Assembly: GCF_006334925.1 (NCBI RefSeq)
Contig: NZ_VDHJ01000007.1
Coordinates: 1 to 64,000, forward strand
Reading direction: 5' to 3'
Origin: Corynebacterium tapiri
Lineage (GTDB): Bacteria > Actinomycetota > Actinomycetes > Mycobacteriales > Mycobacteriaceae
Length of the DNA: 64,000 bases
In this document: positions 1-10,025 of the stretch, piece after piece
How positions within the stretch are numbered: the stretch's first letter is position 1
Layout of the letters: each line of letters starts with the position of its first letter
Program-made: the position numbers and the translations under genes
The notes under the pieces: model-generated
What the model was told of the DNA's origin: nothing
The model's database searches: none
The model's input: only the letters and a program-made list of their open reading frames with translations

Positions 1-1
1 T

Positions 2-898
2 GTTGTAGCCCTGGAAAAGCTTATTGCCTCGGACCATGAGGTCGTAGCGGTCATTACCCGGCCGGATGCTCGTCGTGGGCGTGGGCGCACCTTGCACCCC
101 TCGCCGGTGGCGGAGCTCGCTCAGGATCACGGTATCGAGGTGCTCAAGCCGGAGACTCTGAAGGCGGGGACGCCTGATGGCGATGAGATCCGGACGCGCC
201 TTGGGCAGCTCCAGCCCGACGCTGTGCCCATCGTTGCCTATGGCGGGCTCGTGCCAGCCGATCTCTTGGATTACACGTGGGTCAACCTGCACTTTTCTCT
301 GTTACCACGCTGGCGGGGAGCCGCCCCGGTGCAGGCAGCAATTCGCGCCGGTGACGCGCGTACGGGTGCTACGACCTTCCGCTTGGCCGAGGGATTGGAT
401 ACTGGTGACATTCTGGCCCAGGTGGAGGAGCAGATTGCGCCGGAGGACACTGCCGATGATCTTCTGACGAGGTTGGCATACCAAGGCGGGGATCTCCTGG
501 TTGAGACCATGGATGGCCTTGCTCGCAACGGCATTACGCCACGAGCGCAGATCGGAGAGGCGAGCTACGCCGGGAAGATTTCCACTGCGGACGCAAAGGT
601 CGATGTCACTGCGGATGCTGAGGTCATTGATCGAGAAATTCGTGCACACACTCCGGCACCTGGCGCGTGGGTGCAGTGGAATGATCAGCGACTCAAGCTT
701 GGCCCAGTACGACCTCTTGTTCAGGCTGATGTAGAACTTGACCCAGGTGAGTTGCACGTTGCCAAGAGCGAGGTGTTGCTGGGAACGGGCAGCACTCCGG
801 TGCGGCTTGGTCAAGTCCAGGCCCAAGGTAAGAAGAGGATGAACGCTGCGGATTGGGCCCGGGGCCTGGCAGCGGATGCCCCAAGGAAGGTGCAGTAA
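2..898 (+). CDS. fmt: Methionyl-tRNA formyltransferase, 5' end cut by window edge
   Basis: Formylates Met-tRNAfMet with 10-formyl-THF for translation initiation. The frame is open from base 2, so the gene begins just outside the window; 298 codons are visible and, against a usual length near 310, only about 10-15 N-terminal residues should be missing. The visible start VVALEKLIASDHEVVAVITR matches the first Rossmann strand and helix of the family. The folate and catalytic segment is seen as LHFSLLPRWRGAAPVQ and the loop as EGLDTGDIL. The C-terminal OB-like tRNA-binding domain follows. The stop abuts the rsmB start directly, implying translational coupling. Identification is firm. Confidence 0.95.
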   Translation, partial: VVALEKLIASDHEVVAVITRPDARRGRGRTLHPSPVAELAQDHGIEVLKPETLKAGTPDGDEIRTRLGQLQPDAVPIVAYGGLVPADLLDYTWVNLHFSLLPRWRGAAPVQAAIRAGDARTGATTFRLAEGLDTGDILAQVEEQIAPEDTADDLLTRLAYQGGDLLVETMDGLARNGITPRAQIGEASYAGKISTADAKVDVTADAEVIDREIRAHTPAPGAWVQWNDQRLKLGPVRPLVQADVELDPGELHVAKSEVLLGTGSTPVRLGQVQAQGKKRMNAADWARGLAADAPRKVQ

Positions 899-2341
899 AT
901 GGCCGGAGGTTTTCGCTCCCGTACGGCGAGCGCCAAGCGTCAGCAGGCAACAAAGCCGCAGCAGGGGAAGAGTTTCGCTGCTCAGAAGAAGCGCACTCGC
1001 GCAGCGCAGAGGACGGAATCAAAGGTTGATGCACCCCGCGTGACGGCTTACGACACCTTGCGGCGCGTCCACGACGAGGGGGCCTATGCCAACCTCACAC
1101 TGCCGGCTTTGTTGAAGCAGCGGCGAATCTCTGGGCGCGATGCAGCCTTTGCCACCGAACTCGCCTACGGAACCCTGCGGACGCAGGGAGTGCTCGATGC
1201 AGTGATCCGGGAGTGTTCCAGCCGACCGCTGGAAGACATTGCTCCCGAGGTTTTGGATGCGCTGCGTCTCGGTGCTTACCAGCTGATGTATACCCGAGTG
1301 AGCGATCACGCTGCAGTAGATACTTCGGTGACGTTGGTGGCGGAACGGGCCGGCGAGAAAGTCAAGGGTTTTGCCAACGCTGTCTTGCGCAGCGTGGGGC
1401 GCACGGAGGCTGAGGCCTGGCTGAAGAAGCTGGCACCCGCAGATCCCGTTGCCCGCCTTGCGTTTCAGCATGCACATCCAGAGTGGATCGCTCGGTCCTT
1501 CAGCGCGGTGTTGGGTGAGCAGGAGCTGGAGGCTGCCCTGGAGGCGGATTCTGCGCGTCCGCAGGTTCACCTGGTCGCTCGCCCGGGACAGATCTCCGCT
1601 GAAGAGTTGGCGCTGATCGTTGGGGGAGAGGAAGGGCGTTACTCGCCTTATTGCGTATACCTCGAATCAGGAGACCCCGGGTCGGTGGAACCCGTTGCCC
1701 AGCAACTCGCGGGTGTACAGGATGAGGGCTCACAGCTGATTGCACGTGCCCTGGCTGAGGTGCCAGTTGCTGATGATCAAGGGCGCTGGCTTGACCTGTG
1801 TGCGGGTCCCGGAGGCAAGGCGGCCCTTCTGGGATCTCTGGCGCGTATCGACGGCGCAAAGCTCGACGCCGTCGAGATTTCGGAGCATCGCGCACGCTTG
1901 ATCGAGAATGCGGTCAAAGACCTAGACGTCACCGTCCATGTCGCTGACGGGCGCAATCCCGGTTTGCAACCGGGGTATGACCGTGTGCTTGTCGACGCTC
2001 CCTGTTCCGGCCTAGGAGCCCTGCGCCGCCGGCCCGAAGCTCGGTGGCGCAAGGCGGAAAGCGACATCGCTGAGCTCAATTCCCTGCAAATTGAGCTTCT
2101 GCGCTCGGCCATTGAGCTCACCAAACCGGGCGGGGCCATCGTGTACTCGACCTGTTCGCCGGATCTTCGGGAAACGCGTGGGATTGTCGATGAGGCTGTC
2201 AAGGAAGGCCACGTGCGCGAGGAGAATGCTCACGACTTATGCCCGGGTATGGACGGCGCCGGTGATCAGCTCAGCGTCCAGATGTGGCCGCATCGCCACG
2301 GCACCGACGCGATGTTCTTTGCGGTTCTTCGCAAGGTGTAG
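899..2341 (+). CDS. rsmB: 16S rRNA m5C967 methyltransferase RsmB (Sun family)
   Basis: SAM-dependent methylation of 16S rRNA cytosine 967. Of 480 residues, the first 45 or so are a Lys/Arg/Gln-rich low-complexity extension, followed by a NusB-like RNA-binding domain (about 50-180) and a Rossmann methyltransferase domain. The SAM loop reads LCAGPGGKAALLG. The two RNA m5C cysteines are both present: C369 in DAPCSGLGALRRRP and C419 in YSTCSPDL. The ATG lies one base after the fmt stop triplet, so fmt-rsmB is one transcription unit. The basic N-terminal tail is longer than in enterobacterial RsmB but is common in actinobacteria. Confidence 0.93.
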   Translation: MAGGFRSRTASAKRQQATKPQQGKSFAAQKKRTRAAQRTESKVDAPRVTAYDTLRRVHDEGAYANLTLPALLKQRRISGRDAAFATELAYGTLRTQGVLDAVIRECSSRPLEDIAPEVLDALRLGAYQLMYTRVSDHAAVDTSVTLVAERAGEKVKGFANAVLRSVGRTEAEAWLKKLAPADPVARLAFQHAHPEWIARSFSAVLGEQELEAALEADSARPQVHLVARPGQISAEELALIVGGEEGRYSPYCVYLESGDPGSVEPVAQQLAGVQDEGSQLIARALAEVPVADDQGRWLDLCAGPGGKAALLGSLARIDGAKLDAVEISEHRARLIENAVKDLDVTVHVADGRNPGLQPGYDRVLVDAPCSGLGALRRRPEARWRKAESDIAELNSLQIELLRSAIELTKPGGAIVYSTCSPDLRETRGIVDEAVKEGHVREENAHDLCPGMDGAGDQLSVQMWPHRHGTDAMFFAVLRKV

Positions 2342-2383
2342 CCCGCAGCCGTGGGCTAAAGGGTGTGGGTAGACTACGAAGCT

Positions 2384-3043
2384 ATGGCTGACGTACGCAT
2401 TGCACCCTCGATCTTGTCTGCCGACTTTGCCCGCCTGGGCGAGGAGATTGCAGCAATCTCCGATGCAGACTGGATTCACGTGGACATCATGGATGGGCAC
2501 TTCGTTCCCAACCTGTCTTTCGGCCCGGATGTGACCAAGACGGTGGATCGGCTCACGGAGAAGGAGCTCGACGTCCACCTCATGATCGAAAACCCCGAGA
2601 AGTGGGTGGAAACGTATGCGCGTGCCGGGGCTGACACCATCATCATCCACGTCGAAGCCACGAATGATCCGGCTGGGTTGCTACGCCAAATCAAAGAGCT
2701 GGGCGTAAAGGCTGGATTCTGCATCAAGCCTGCAACGAATCTGGAGGATCACCTCGAGCTACTGGAGATTGCGGACGAGCTGCTGGTGATGAGCGTTGAG
2801 CCGGGCTTTGGAGGCCAGTCCTTCATGGAGGACCAGCTGGCGAAGGTGCGCACCGCTCGTACCTACATCGACGAGCGAAATCTCGCTACGGTCATCGAAA
2901 TCGACGGTGGCATCAACGAGGAAACGATCGGGCTTGCTGTTGAGGCCGGAGTGGATGCAGTCGTCGCAGGCTCCTCGGTCTACGGACACGACAACGCCAA
3001 CGAGCGCATCCAGGCCCTGCGTTCGGCCGCCCGACAGGCATGA
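2384..3043 (+). CDS. rpe: Ribulose-phosphate 3-epimerase
   Basis: Interconverts D-ribulose 5-phosphate and D-xylulose 5-phosphate in the pentose phosphate pathway; 219 aa, normal length. Family segments seen are IAPSILSADFARLG, HVDIMDGHFVPN (metal-binding His and Asp), VHLMIENP, VEPGFGGQ and EIDGGI with a phosphate-binding VAGSSVYG. The start is set at ATG 2384 rather than GTG 2363 because a -10 hexamer TAGACT (2370-2375) lies 8 nt upstream, the leaderless spacing seen across this window. The stop overlaps the ribD start as ATGA, so rpe leads the rib operon, fitting ribulose 5-phosphate as the substrate of RibB. Confidence 0.95.
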   Translation: MADVRIAPSILSADFARLGEEIAAISDADWIHVDIMDGHFVPNLSFGPDVTKTVDRLTEKELDVHLMIENPEKWVETYARAGADTIIIHVEATNDPAGLLRQIKELGVKAGFCIKPATNLEDHLELLEIADELLVMSVEPGFGGQSFMEDQLAKVRTARTYIDERNLATVIEIDGGINEETIGLAVEAGVDAVVAGSSVYGHDNANERIQALRSAARQA

Positions 3044-4026
3044 TCAATCGAGCAATCGCGGCAGCTCGGGCAGCCGGCCGCAACGTTCGAGGACAAACGG
3101 GTTCAAACCCGCCGGTGGGTGCCGCCATCCTCGATCGCTTCGGCAACATCGTAGGCGTGGGTGCCACCCAACAAGAGGGATCGGCCCATGCGGAAGTGAT
3201 GGCCTTGCGCGCTGCCCAGGAGAGGGCCAAAGGCGGGACGCTCGTGGTCACCCTCGAGCCCTGCAACCATCATGGGCGCACGCCGCCGTGCACCGACGCG
3301 ATCATTGAGGCGGGTATCGAAAGTGTGTACTACCTGGTTCCCGACCCCAACCCGCTCGCTGCTGGCGGTGCTAAGACTCTGGAAGAGGCAGGACTTAATG
3401 TTGCCCGCGTGCACGAATCCGTCCCCGAGCTCACTGCCTGGTTGACGTGGGTGCGCACGGGTCTGCCGCACGTGACGTTGAAAATCGCCCAAACCCTGGA
3501 CGGGTGTGTAGCTGCAGCAGATGGAACCAGTCAGTGGATTACCTCGGCCGCATCGCGAGCACATGCTCATCGTGACCGGGCGCGTCGTCACGCCATCATC
3601 GTGGGCGCTGGAACCGCACGGATTGATAAGCCGGGACTCACCGCTCGGGGGTGGGACGGGCGAGAGCTCGAAGGCGTGCAACAACCGCAACGCATCATTG
3701 CGGGAGGTGCCGACATGGGGGAGGGATACCGTTCATTCCCCACAGTCGCTGATGCCCTCCGGGTGCTCGGGCAAGAAGGGGCCTACGACGTCCTCGTCGA
3801 AGGCGGACCAACTATTGCGGCCTCCCTGATGCGCGAAAACGCGGTGGATGCGGTGCGGGTGTATTTGGCACCGTACATGCTCGGCAATGGGCTGCGGTCA
3901 ATAGGCGGTGAGGTGTCGAGCACTCTCGCGGACGCCACGCGTTTCGCTCTAGAGTCTTCGACTCGTATTGGCGACGACATCGTTGTGGACTACGTGCGTC
4001 GCAGAAGCACCCTCAAGAATTTTTAG
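3040..4026 (+). CDS. ribD: Bifunctional riboflavin deaminase/reductase RibD
   Basis: Catalyses the deamination and side-chain reduction steps of riboflavin synthesis. The 328-residue protein has an N-terminal CMP/dCMP-deaminase-like zinc domain with H50-A-E52 and the zinc cysteines C75 and C84 in LEPCNHHGRTPPC. The C-terminal reductase starts near residue 145 with VTLKIAQTLDGCVA. The usual N-terminal PNP motif appears as SNPPVG. The total length is somewhat shorter than E. coli RibD (about 367). Start ATG overlaps the rpe stop by ATGA; ribE follows after 17 nt with its own SD (CCAAGGAG). Confidence 0.94.
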   Translation: MINRAIAAARAAGRNVRGQTGSNPPVGAAILDRFGNIVGVGATQQEGSAHAEVMALRAAQERAKGGTLVVTLEPCNHHGRTPPCTDAIIEAGIESVYYLVPDPNPLAAGGAKTLEEAGLNVARVHESVPELTAWLTWVRTGLPHVTLKIAQTLDGCVAAADGTSQWITSAASRAHAHRDRARRHAIIVGAGTARIDKPGLTARGWDGRELEGVQQPQRIIAGGADMGEGYRSFPTVADALRVLGQEGAYDVLVEGGPTIAASLMRENAVDAVRVYLAPYMLGNGLRSIGGEVSSTLADATRFALESSTRIGDDIVVDYVRRRSTLKNF

Positions 4027-4043
4027 GTCAACCAAGGAGCGCA

Positions 4044-4676
4044 ATGTTTACCGGACTCGTAGAGGAACTAGGCACGGTCGACGCAGTAGAGACCGTGGGG
4101 GATTCGGTGCGTCTCACCGTGTGCGCAAACACTGTTCTGAAGGGCACTGAGCTGGGCGATTCCATCGCGGTCAATGGCGTCTGCTTGACGGTCACCGAGC
4201 TGACGGACAGGCAGTTCAGTGCAGATGTGATGCGTGAGTCCCTGAACCGCTCCAGCTTGGGATCGCTCACACCGGGTCACAACGTCAATGTGGAGCGGGC
4301 GATGGCCCTCGGCGATCGACTAGGCGGGCACTTGGTGCAAGGGCATGTGGATGCGACTGCCCAATTGCTCCACCGTCACTCCACAGATCATTGGGACGTT
4401 CTGCGCTTCGCTCTGCCGCAGGCGATCGCCCACTATGTCGTGGAGAAGGGCTCGATCACGGTGGACGGAACGTCGCTGACTGTTAGCGCAGTAGGCCCTG
4501 ACTTTTTCGAAGTCTCCCTCATTCCCACCACCCTGCGGGAGACCACGCTCGGGCAGCTCCCGGAAGGCGCCAGTGTGAACCTTGAAGTGGATGTCGTGGC
4601 CAAGTACGTGGCCCGCATGCTCGCCTTGGGCGTGGTGCCCGGCCGGTTCCAGGGGGACAATCCTGGGCAGGACTAG
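4044..4676 (+). CDS. ribE: Riboflavin synthase alpha subunit
   Basis: Dismutates two 6,7-dimethyl-8-ribityllumazine molecules to riboflavin. The 210-aa chain shows the internal duplication of the family: each half carries a similar signature, NGVCLTV near residue 45 and DGTSLTV near residue 145, and begins with the conserved MFTGLVEELG. SD is AAGGAG 7 nt before the ATG. It is the second gene of the rib cluster and is followed by ribBA, which has its own predicted leaderless promoter, so partial uncoupling of the operon is possible. Confidence 0.95.
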   Translation: MFTGLVEELGTVDAVETVGDSVRLTVCANTVLKGTELGDSIAVNGVCLTVTELTDRQFSADVMRESLNRSSLGSLTPGHNVNVERAMALGDRLGGHLVQGHVDATAQLLHRHSTDHWDVLRFALPQAIAHYVVEKGSITVDGTSLTVSAVGPDFFEVSLIPTTLRETTLGQLPEGASVNLEVDVVAKYVARMLALGVVPGRFQGDNPGQD

Positions 4677-4697
4677 GGGAGTCTAAACTAAATCGCC

Positions 4698-5969
4698 ATG
4701 ACCGATGAGACGACCCATCTCCACCTCGATTCCGTTGAACAGGCGCTGGCGGCCATTGCAGCGGGCAAGCCCGTCATCGTGGTGGATGACGAGGACCGGG
4801 AGAACGAGGGTGATCTCATCTTCGCCGCCGAGCACGCCACACCGGAGCTGGTGGCCTTCATGGTCCGCTACACCTCCGGCTACATTTGCGTCGCCCTGAC
4901 TGAACACGACGCCGACCGGCTACAGCTGCCGCCGATGACCACGCATAACGAGGATGCGCGGCACACCGCCTACGCGGTGACGGTGGACGCGGCCACGGGT
5001 ACAACGGGGATCTCGGCTACCAACCGTGCGGAAACCATTGCGCGCTTGGCCGATCCGCACCGTGGTCCAGGGGACTTCACTCGACCTGGCCATGTCGTCC
5101 CACTGCGCGCTCGTCAGGGCGGTGTCCTGGAGCGCGACGGCCACACGGAGGCCTCGGTAGACCTCGCGCGCATGGCCGGGTGCCACCCCGCGGGTGCTTT
5201 GTGCGAGATCGTGTCTGAAACCGATCCGACCGACATGGCCCGCGGCCCTGAGCTTCGTCAGTTTGCAAATGACCATGGGCTGGTCATGATCTCCATCGAG
5301 CAGCTTGCCCGGTATCGCCGTGAGCACGATCCCGCCGTTGAACTGGTCACCGCCACGCGCTTGCCTACGGAGTACGGTACGTTCACCGCGCATGGAGTCC
5401 GTGACTTGGTCACCGGTTACGAGCACGTGGCTTTAGTGGTGGGAGACGTTCGCACGGACGACGACGTAATGGTGCGCGTGCATTCCGAGTGCCTCACGGG
5501 TGATGTTTTCGCTTCTCGACGCTGCGATTGCGGTCCTCAGTTGCAAGAGTCACTCCGGCTCGTTCAGGAGGCAGGACGCGGGGTAGTGATCTACCTTCGC
5601 GGACACGAAGGACGGGGCATTGGGCTCGTTGCCAAGCTGCATGCCTATGAGCTGCAAGACAAGGGCATGGACACAGTCGACGCCAACACGTCGCAGGGCT
5701 TACCCGTGGATGCCCGTAGCTTCAGCGCGGCCGGCGCGATTCTCAAAGAACTGGGCGTTAAAAGCGTGCGTCTGCTGAGCAATAATCCGCACAAGTGTGA
5801 AGCACTAGGGTTGAGCGGGACGTCGATAAGCGCACGCCAGCCGTTGCATATGGCGCCGACAGAAGACAACATCGACTACCTGCGCACCAAACGCGACCGA
5901 CTGGGGCATGACCTCCCGGATGTGGCGCGTTTCGACGCCGAACATGAGAAGAGAGGAACTTTCCGATGA
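4698..5969 (+). CDS. ribBA: Bifunctional DHBP synthase / GTP cyclohydrolase II
   Basis: The N-terminal half makes 3,4-dihydroxy-2-butanone 4-phosphate from ribulose 5-phosphate (acidic loop [18 protein letters not shown], then [12 protein letters not shown]). The C-terminal half opens GTP: zinc cysteines lie in [11 protein letters not shown] and [10 protein letters not shown], and [10 protein letters not shown] is the catalytic loop. Length 423 aa is normal for the fusion. A TAAACT hexamer (4684-4689) sits 8 nt before the ATG, so a leaderless transcript from here is predicted in addition to read-through from ribE. The stop overlaps the ribH start (ATGA). Confidence 0.95.
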   Translation: MTDETTHLHLDSVEQALAAIAAGKPVIVVDDEDRENEGDLIFAAEHATPELVAFMVRYTSGYICVALTEHDADRLQLPPMTTHNEDARHTAYAVTVDAATGTTGISATNRAETIARLADPHRGPGDFTRPGHVVPLRARQGGVLERDGHTEASVDLARMAGCHPAGALCEIVSETDPTDMARGPELRQFANDHGLVMISIEQLARYRREHDPAVELVTATRLPTEYGTFTAHGVRDLVTGYEHVALVVGDVRTDDDVMVRVHSECLTGDVFASRRCDCGPQLQESLRLVQEAGRGVVIYLRGHEGRGIGLVAKLHAYELQDKGMDTVDANTSQGLPVDARSFSAAGAILKELGVKSVRLLSNNPHKCEALGLSGTSISARQPLHMAPTEDNIDYLRTKRDRLGHDLPDVARFDAEHEKRGTFR

Positions 5970-6445
5970 GCGCTAAAGGATTGCCCGCCGCCCGTCAGTT
6001 GCGCGCAGAGGGCATGCGCGTGGCCGTGGTCAGCGCTACGTGGAACGAGGCTATCTGCGATCGTCTGCACTCGCGTGCCGTGGAGGCCGGCGAGGCGATG
6101 GGGGCAAAGGTCGACGAATTCCGCGTGGTGGGGGCACTGGAGCTCCCCGTCGTTGTGCAGGCCGCGGCACGTGAGTACGACGCGGTCGTTGCCTTGGGCT
6201 GCGTGATTCGGGGTGGAACTGCTCACTTCGATTACGTTTGCAGCTCGGTGACCGAAGGATTGACCAGGGTGGCGCTTGATGAGTCCACGCCGATCGGCAA
6301 CGGAGTCCTGACGGTGGATACGCAGGAGCAAGCAGAAGAGCGCTCTGGGGGGCCCGGATCGATCGAGGACAAGGGCGCTGAGGCGATGTATGCGGCTATT
6401 GACACCGCCCTGACCCTTTCGCGCTTTGTTAAGCGTGCGCGTTAA
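5966..6445 (+). CDS. ribH: 6,7-dimethyl-8-ribityllumazine synthase
   Basis: Condenses the RibBA and RibD products to lumazine, the substrate of RibE. The 159-aa chain has the family segments [33 protein letters not shown] and [17 protein letters not shown] (with the catalytic His), then [14 protein letters not shown]. Translationally coupled to ribBA by ATGA. No FMN riboswitch is visible anywhere in the rpe-rib segment. The TAA stop forms the first three bases of the next gene's -10 hexamer. Confidence 0.95.
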   Translation: MSAKGLPAARQLRAEGMRVAVVSATWNEAICDRLHSRAVEAGEAMGAKVDEFRVVGALELPVVVQAAAREYDAVVALGCVIRGGTAHFDYVCSSVTEGLTRVALDESTPIGNGVLTVDTQEQAEERSGGPGSIEDKGAEAMYAAIDTALTLSRFVKRAR

Positions 6446-6456
6446 AGTAGCCCATT

Positions 6457-7017
6457 GTGAGTACGCCATCCAGTGACCCAGTCGAGCCCACCTCCACCCC
6501 GGCGCGTGTGGAGTTAAGCGAGTACGAGCGTGCGCATCTCAACGCACTCGACCCGCACGCTGTCACCTCTACCAAGCCGTGGGAGTTGACCGTGCGTTCT
6601 CGTTTCCTCCGGCTTGTGGCTGCGGGCCTGATCGTGGTGATCATGGCGATCCACATCTTCGTGGGCATCACCCTTGATGTGGAGTACACAGGGGCGGCGA
6701 TTACGACCATCGATAAGTGGGCTTTCCCCGGCGTGGGGCTGGTCATTTCGGTACTGGTCTGGTTAGCACTAACGCGTCCGCGTCTGCGTGCAAATGCGGA
6801 CGGAGTGGAGATCCGCAACATTATCGGTACCCGCTTTTACTCGTGGGTCGTTGTCTATGGGCTGAGCTTCCCAGAGGGGGCTCGCATGGCGCGCCTGGAG
6901 CTGCCGGAATTTGAGTATGTTCCCATTTGGGCATTGCAGGCGGGAGATGGCGCACGAGCAGTGGAGGCCGTGACCCGTTTCCGTGAACTCGAGTCCGGTT
7001 ACATGCCCGAGGATTAA
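6457..7017 (+). CDS. PH-domain membrane protein (Rv1417-like)
   Basis: Conserved actinobacterial membrane protein of unknown role that occupies the same place after ribH in M. tuberculosis (Rv1417). The first 45 of 186 residues are a Pro/Ser/Glu-rich cytoplasmic tail. Two hydrophobic segments follow (about 50-70 and 88-106), then a C-terminal bacterial PH-like domain beginning TRPRLRANADGVEIRN. The start is GTG 6457: TAAAGT (6443-6448) lies 8 nt upstream and its first three bases are the ribH stop codon. Function is not known; a link to riboflavin or to uvrC is only positional. Confidence 0.8.
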   Translation: MSTPSSDPVEPTSTPARVELSEYERAHLNALDPHAVTSTKPWELTVRSRFLRLVAAGLIVVIMAIHIFVGITLDVEYTGAAITTIDKWAFPGVGLVISVLVWLALTRPRLRANADGVEIRNIIGTRFYSWVVVYGLSFPEGARMARLELPEFEYVPIWALQAGDGARAVEAVTRFRELESGYMPED

Positions 7018-7026
7018 TTTCCCACG

Positions 7027-9081
7027 ATGGCTGATCCCAGCACGTACCGCCCGGCCCCTGGCACAATCCCGACGGATCCAGGGGTTTATAAGTTTCGCGA
7101 TGCCGATGGTCGAGTTGTATACGTGGGCAAGGCGAAAAACCTGCGGGCCCGACTATCCAACTACTTCCAGGACATCACGCAGCTGCACCCGCGTACTCGG
7201 CAAATGGTGCTCACGGCGGCGTCGGTCGAGTGGACAGTGGTGGCCAGCGAGGTTGAGGCACTCCAGCTCGAGTACACCTGGATCAAGCGCTTCGACCCTC
7301 GCTTCAACGTCATGTACCGCGACGACAAGACCTACCCGGTGCTTGCCGTCAGCACAGGGGAGCGAATTCCGCGAGCATTCTTTTACCGCGGGCCGCGGCG
7401 CAAAGGAGTGCGTTACTTCGGACCCTATTCGCACGCCTGGGCCGTACGCGAGACCATCGATTCCTTGACTCGCGTATTTCCCATGCGCACGTGCGCAACG
7501 GGCGTGTACAACCGGCACGCCTCCTTGGGGCGGCCGTGCCTGCTGGGATACATCGACAAGTGTGCCGCCCCGTGCATCGGACGCGTGGACCAGTCCGAGC
7601 ACCGCAAGATTGTCGACGGATTCGTCTCTTTCATGGCCGGGAATACCGACAAGGTCATGCGAAGGCTGACCACCGAGATGACCGAGGCCAGCGAGAATCT
7701 GGAGTTTGAGCGCGCTGCCTCCGTGCGCGATGACCTGGAAGCGTTAAAGAAGATCACCGAGCAGCAAGCGGTCGTGTTGGGCGATGGAACCGATGCCGAC
7801 CTGGTGGCCTTTCACACCGATGAACTGGAAGCCGCCGTGCAGATCTTCCACGTCCGTGACGGACGGATTCGTGGTCAACGCGGCTGGGTCGTGGAGAAGG
7901 CCGGAGAACAGGCCAGTACCGAACCGGTCGTGGAGGGGCAACTAGACCCCGCTTTGCCGGAATTGATCCAGCAATTCTTGGTCCAGTTCTATTCCGACGC
8001 GGTGGAGCGCGAGCGCGCGGATGTCCGGGCAGAGGAGAAGCACATTCGCCGCCGGGGCGTTGACCAGCAATCGCACGCGCAAGACCGCGCAACCGATGTC
8101 GTACCCCGCGCGGTATACGTTCAAGTCCAGCCCGCTGCCATTGACGAAGTCTCCAACATCCTGAGCGAACTTAGAGGCGGCCCGGTTGACGTCAAGGTTC
8201 CCCAGCGCGGAGATAAGCGACTCTTGCTGGACACGGTGACGCGCAATGCTCAAGATGCGCTCAAGCAGCACAAACTTAAGCGTGTTGGCGATCTCACTGC
8301 TCGCTCGGCGGCCTTGCAGGAGATCCAAGAGGCCCTGGGCATGGAGGACTCTCCGCTGCGCATCGAGTGCACGGATATCTCCCACATCCAGGGCACCGAT
8401 GTTGTCGCCTCCTTGGTGGTTTTTGAGGACGGGCTGCCGAAGAAGGCAGATTATCGCCGGTACCGCATCAAAGAAGCTGCAGGGGACGGGCACAGCAATG
8501 ACGTGGGGTCAATCGCAGAGGTCACCCGTCGGCGATTCAAGCGCTACCAGGAGGACAAGACCGCCAACCCGATCGAAGACGACACCGTCTTTGCTGATGA
8601 GAAGGTAGAGGAACACTCCACCGACAACAAGCGTTTCGCTTACCCACCGCAGCTTTTCATCGTCGACGGTGGCGCTCCGCAGGTTGCAGCTGCCCAGCAG
8701 GTGTTCGACGAGTTGGGAATTGTGGATGTCACCCTCATCGGCCTGGCAAAGCGACTCGAGGAGGTGTGGGTTCCCGGCGAAAACGAGCCGGTTATTCTTC
8801 CCCGCAACTCCGAGGCGCTATACCTATTGCAGCACATCCGGGACGAAGCTCACCGCTTTGCCATCACGTATCACCGCCAGCAGCGCTCGAAAAACATGCG
8901 GCGCAGCGAGCTCGACGATGTGCCCGGATTAGGGCCTGCCCGCCGGCGCGATTTGGTTAAGCACTTCGGATCGGTGAAAAAGCTCAAGGCCGCCAGCGTG
9001 GAAGAGATTAGCCAGGTGAAGGGTTTCGGGCCGAAGCTTGCGGAATCCGTGTACAAACATCTCCACCGCAGCGAGTCTTAG
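7027..9081 (+). CDS. uvrC: Excinuclease ABC subunit C
   Basis: Makes both incisions in nucleotide excision repair after UvrB loads at damage. The 684-aa order is complete: GIY-YIG nuclease at the N-terminus ([25 protein letters not shown]), a UVR motif that binds UvrB near residues 205-240, an RNase H-like second nuclease ([26 protein letters not shown]), and tandem HhH motifs ([18 protein letters not shown]). TAATTT (7015-7020), which includes the stop codon of the preceding gene, lies 6 nt before the ATG, so a leaderless start is predicted. Confidence 0.96.
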   Translation: MADPSTYRPAPGTIPTDPGVYKFRDADGRVVYVGKAKNLRARLSNYFQDITQLHPRTRQMVLTAASVEWTVVASEVEALQLEYTWIKRFDPRFNVMYRDDKTYPVLAVSTGERIPRAFFYRGPRRKGVRYFGPYSHAWAVRETIDSLTRVFPMRTCATGVYNRHASLGRPCLLGYIDKCAAPCIGRVDQSEHRKIVDGFVSFMAGNTDKVMRRLTTEMTEASENLEFERAASVRDDLEALKKITEQQAVVLGDGTDADLVAFHTDELEAAVQIFHVRDGRIRGQRGWVVEKAGEQASTEPVVEGQLDPALPELIQQFLVQFYSDAVERERADVRAEEKHIRRRGVDQQSHAQDRATDVVPRAVYVQVQPAAIDEVSNILSELRGGPVDVKVPQRGDKRLLLDTVTRNAQDALKQHKLKRVGDLTARSAALQEIQEALGMEDSPLRIECTDISHIQGTDVVASLVVFEDGLPKKADYRRYRIKEAAGDGHSNDVGSIAEVTRRRFKRYQEDKTANPIEDDTVFADEKVEEHSTDNKRFAYPPQLFIVDGGAPQVAAAQQVFDELGIVDVTLIGLAKRLEEVWVPGENEPVILPRNSEALYLLQHIRDEAHRFAITYHRQQRSKNMRRSELDDVPGLGPARRRDLVKHFGSVKKLKAASVEEISQVKGFGPKLAESVYKHLHRSES

Positions 9082-9097
9082 CCAGTACGATGGCAGC

Positions 9098-9997
9098 ATG
9101 ACCGTCTCCTCCTCGGCACAGACTTCGTCGCGCTTGTCCACACCTCCGGTGCTCATCACCGGGATGTCCGGGGGAGGCTTAAGCTCCGCGGCCAAGGTGT
9201 TTGAGGACAAGGGCTTCTACGTTGCCCACAACATTCCGACCAAAATCCTGGTTGATCTCTTTGAGCTGTGCGCAAGCGAGAATTCGCCAGTAGACAAGGT
9301 CGCGGTGGTTTCCGACGTGCGCACTCGCATGTTCGAGGGCAGCCTGCTGGAGGCGAAACAGCAGCTTGCGGACCGTGGCTTGGAGCCCACGGTCTTGTTC
9401 ATGGAAGCGCGTGACGACGTCCTCATTCGCCGTTTCGACTCCGTCCGGCGAACCCATCCGCTCCAGGAAGGGGAGTCACTGAGCCACGGAATCGCTCGCG
9501 AGCGGGAGGCGATCTCCGCGGTCAAGGCCAATGCGGACATCGTGATCGATACCTCCAACCTCTCGGTCCACGACCTGCGACGCGCGATCGAGGCGGCTTT
9601 TGGCTCCATGGCGGCCGAGAAGCAGCATGTCACCGTGGAGTCATTCGGCTTCAAGCACGGAGCACCCTTGGATGCAGATGTGCTTATCGACGTCCGATTC
9701 CTCCCCAATCCCTATTGGGTTCCCGAGTTGCGCGCCTATCGTGGAACCGATGCCCCGGTGGCGGAATACGTGCTTTCTCAGCCGGAGGCGGAGACCTTCA
9801 TCCACAACTTTGAAACGATGCTTGATTCCATGCTGGGCGGATACCGACACGAGGGCAAGGACTTTATCTCCGTGGGCGTGGGCTGCACCGGAGGGCACCA
9901 CCGCTCCGTGGCGGTAGCGGAGGAGATCGGCCGCCGACTGCGCGAGCGAGGCGACCTGGAAGTCAATGTCATGCACCGCGACATCGCGCGCTCCTAG
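9098..9997 (+). CDS. rapZ: RapZ/YvcJ family nucleotide-binding protein
   Basis: Member of the RapZ (YvcJ) family, 299 aa. In enterobacteria RapZ is an RNA-binding adaptor sensing glucosamine 6-phosphate; in Gram-positives it is a nucleotide-binding protein linked to yvcK and whiA, the genes that follow here. The C-terminal domain with [17 protein letters not shown] is intact. The N-terminal P-loop is unusual: G22-M-S-G-G-G-L-S-S has Leu28 where Lys or Arg is expected. TACGAT (9086-9091) lies 6 nt before ATG 9098, which is preferred over GTG 9038 inside uvrC. Confidence 0.92.
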   Translation: MTVSSSAQTSSRLSTPPVLITGMSGGGLSSAAKVFEDKGFYVAHNIPTKILVDLFELCASENSPVDKVAVVSDVRTRMFEGSLLEAKQQLADRGLEPTVLFMEARDDVLIRRFDSVRRTHPLQEGESLSHGIAREREAISAVKANADIVIDTSNLSVHDLRRAIEAAFGSMAAEKQHVTVESFGFKHGAPLDADVLIDVRFLPNPYWVPELRAYRGTDAPVAEYVLSQPEAETFIHNFETMLDSMLGGYRHEGKDFISVGVGCTGGHHRSVAVAEEIGRRLRERGDLEVNVMHRDIARS

Positions 9998-10025
9998 CTG
10001 ATCTGCCAAGGAGATTGACTTAGAA

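Noticed and set aside
3000..6445. FMN riboswitch for the riboflavin genes
   Set aside because: The genes are packed with overlaps or gaps of at most 21 nt from rpe to ribH, leaving no room for an RFN element.
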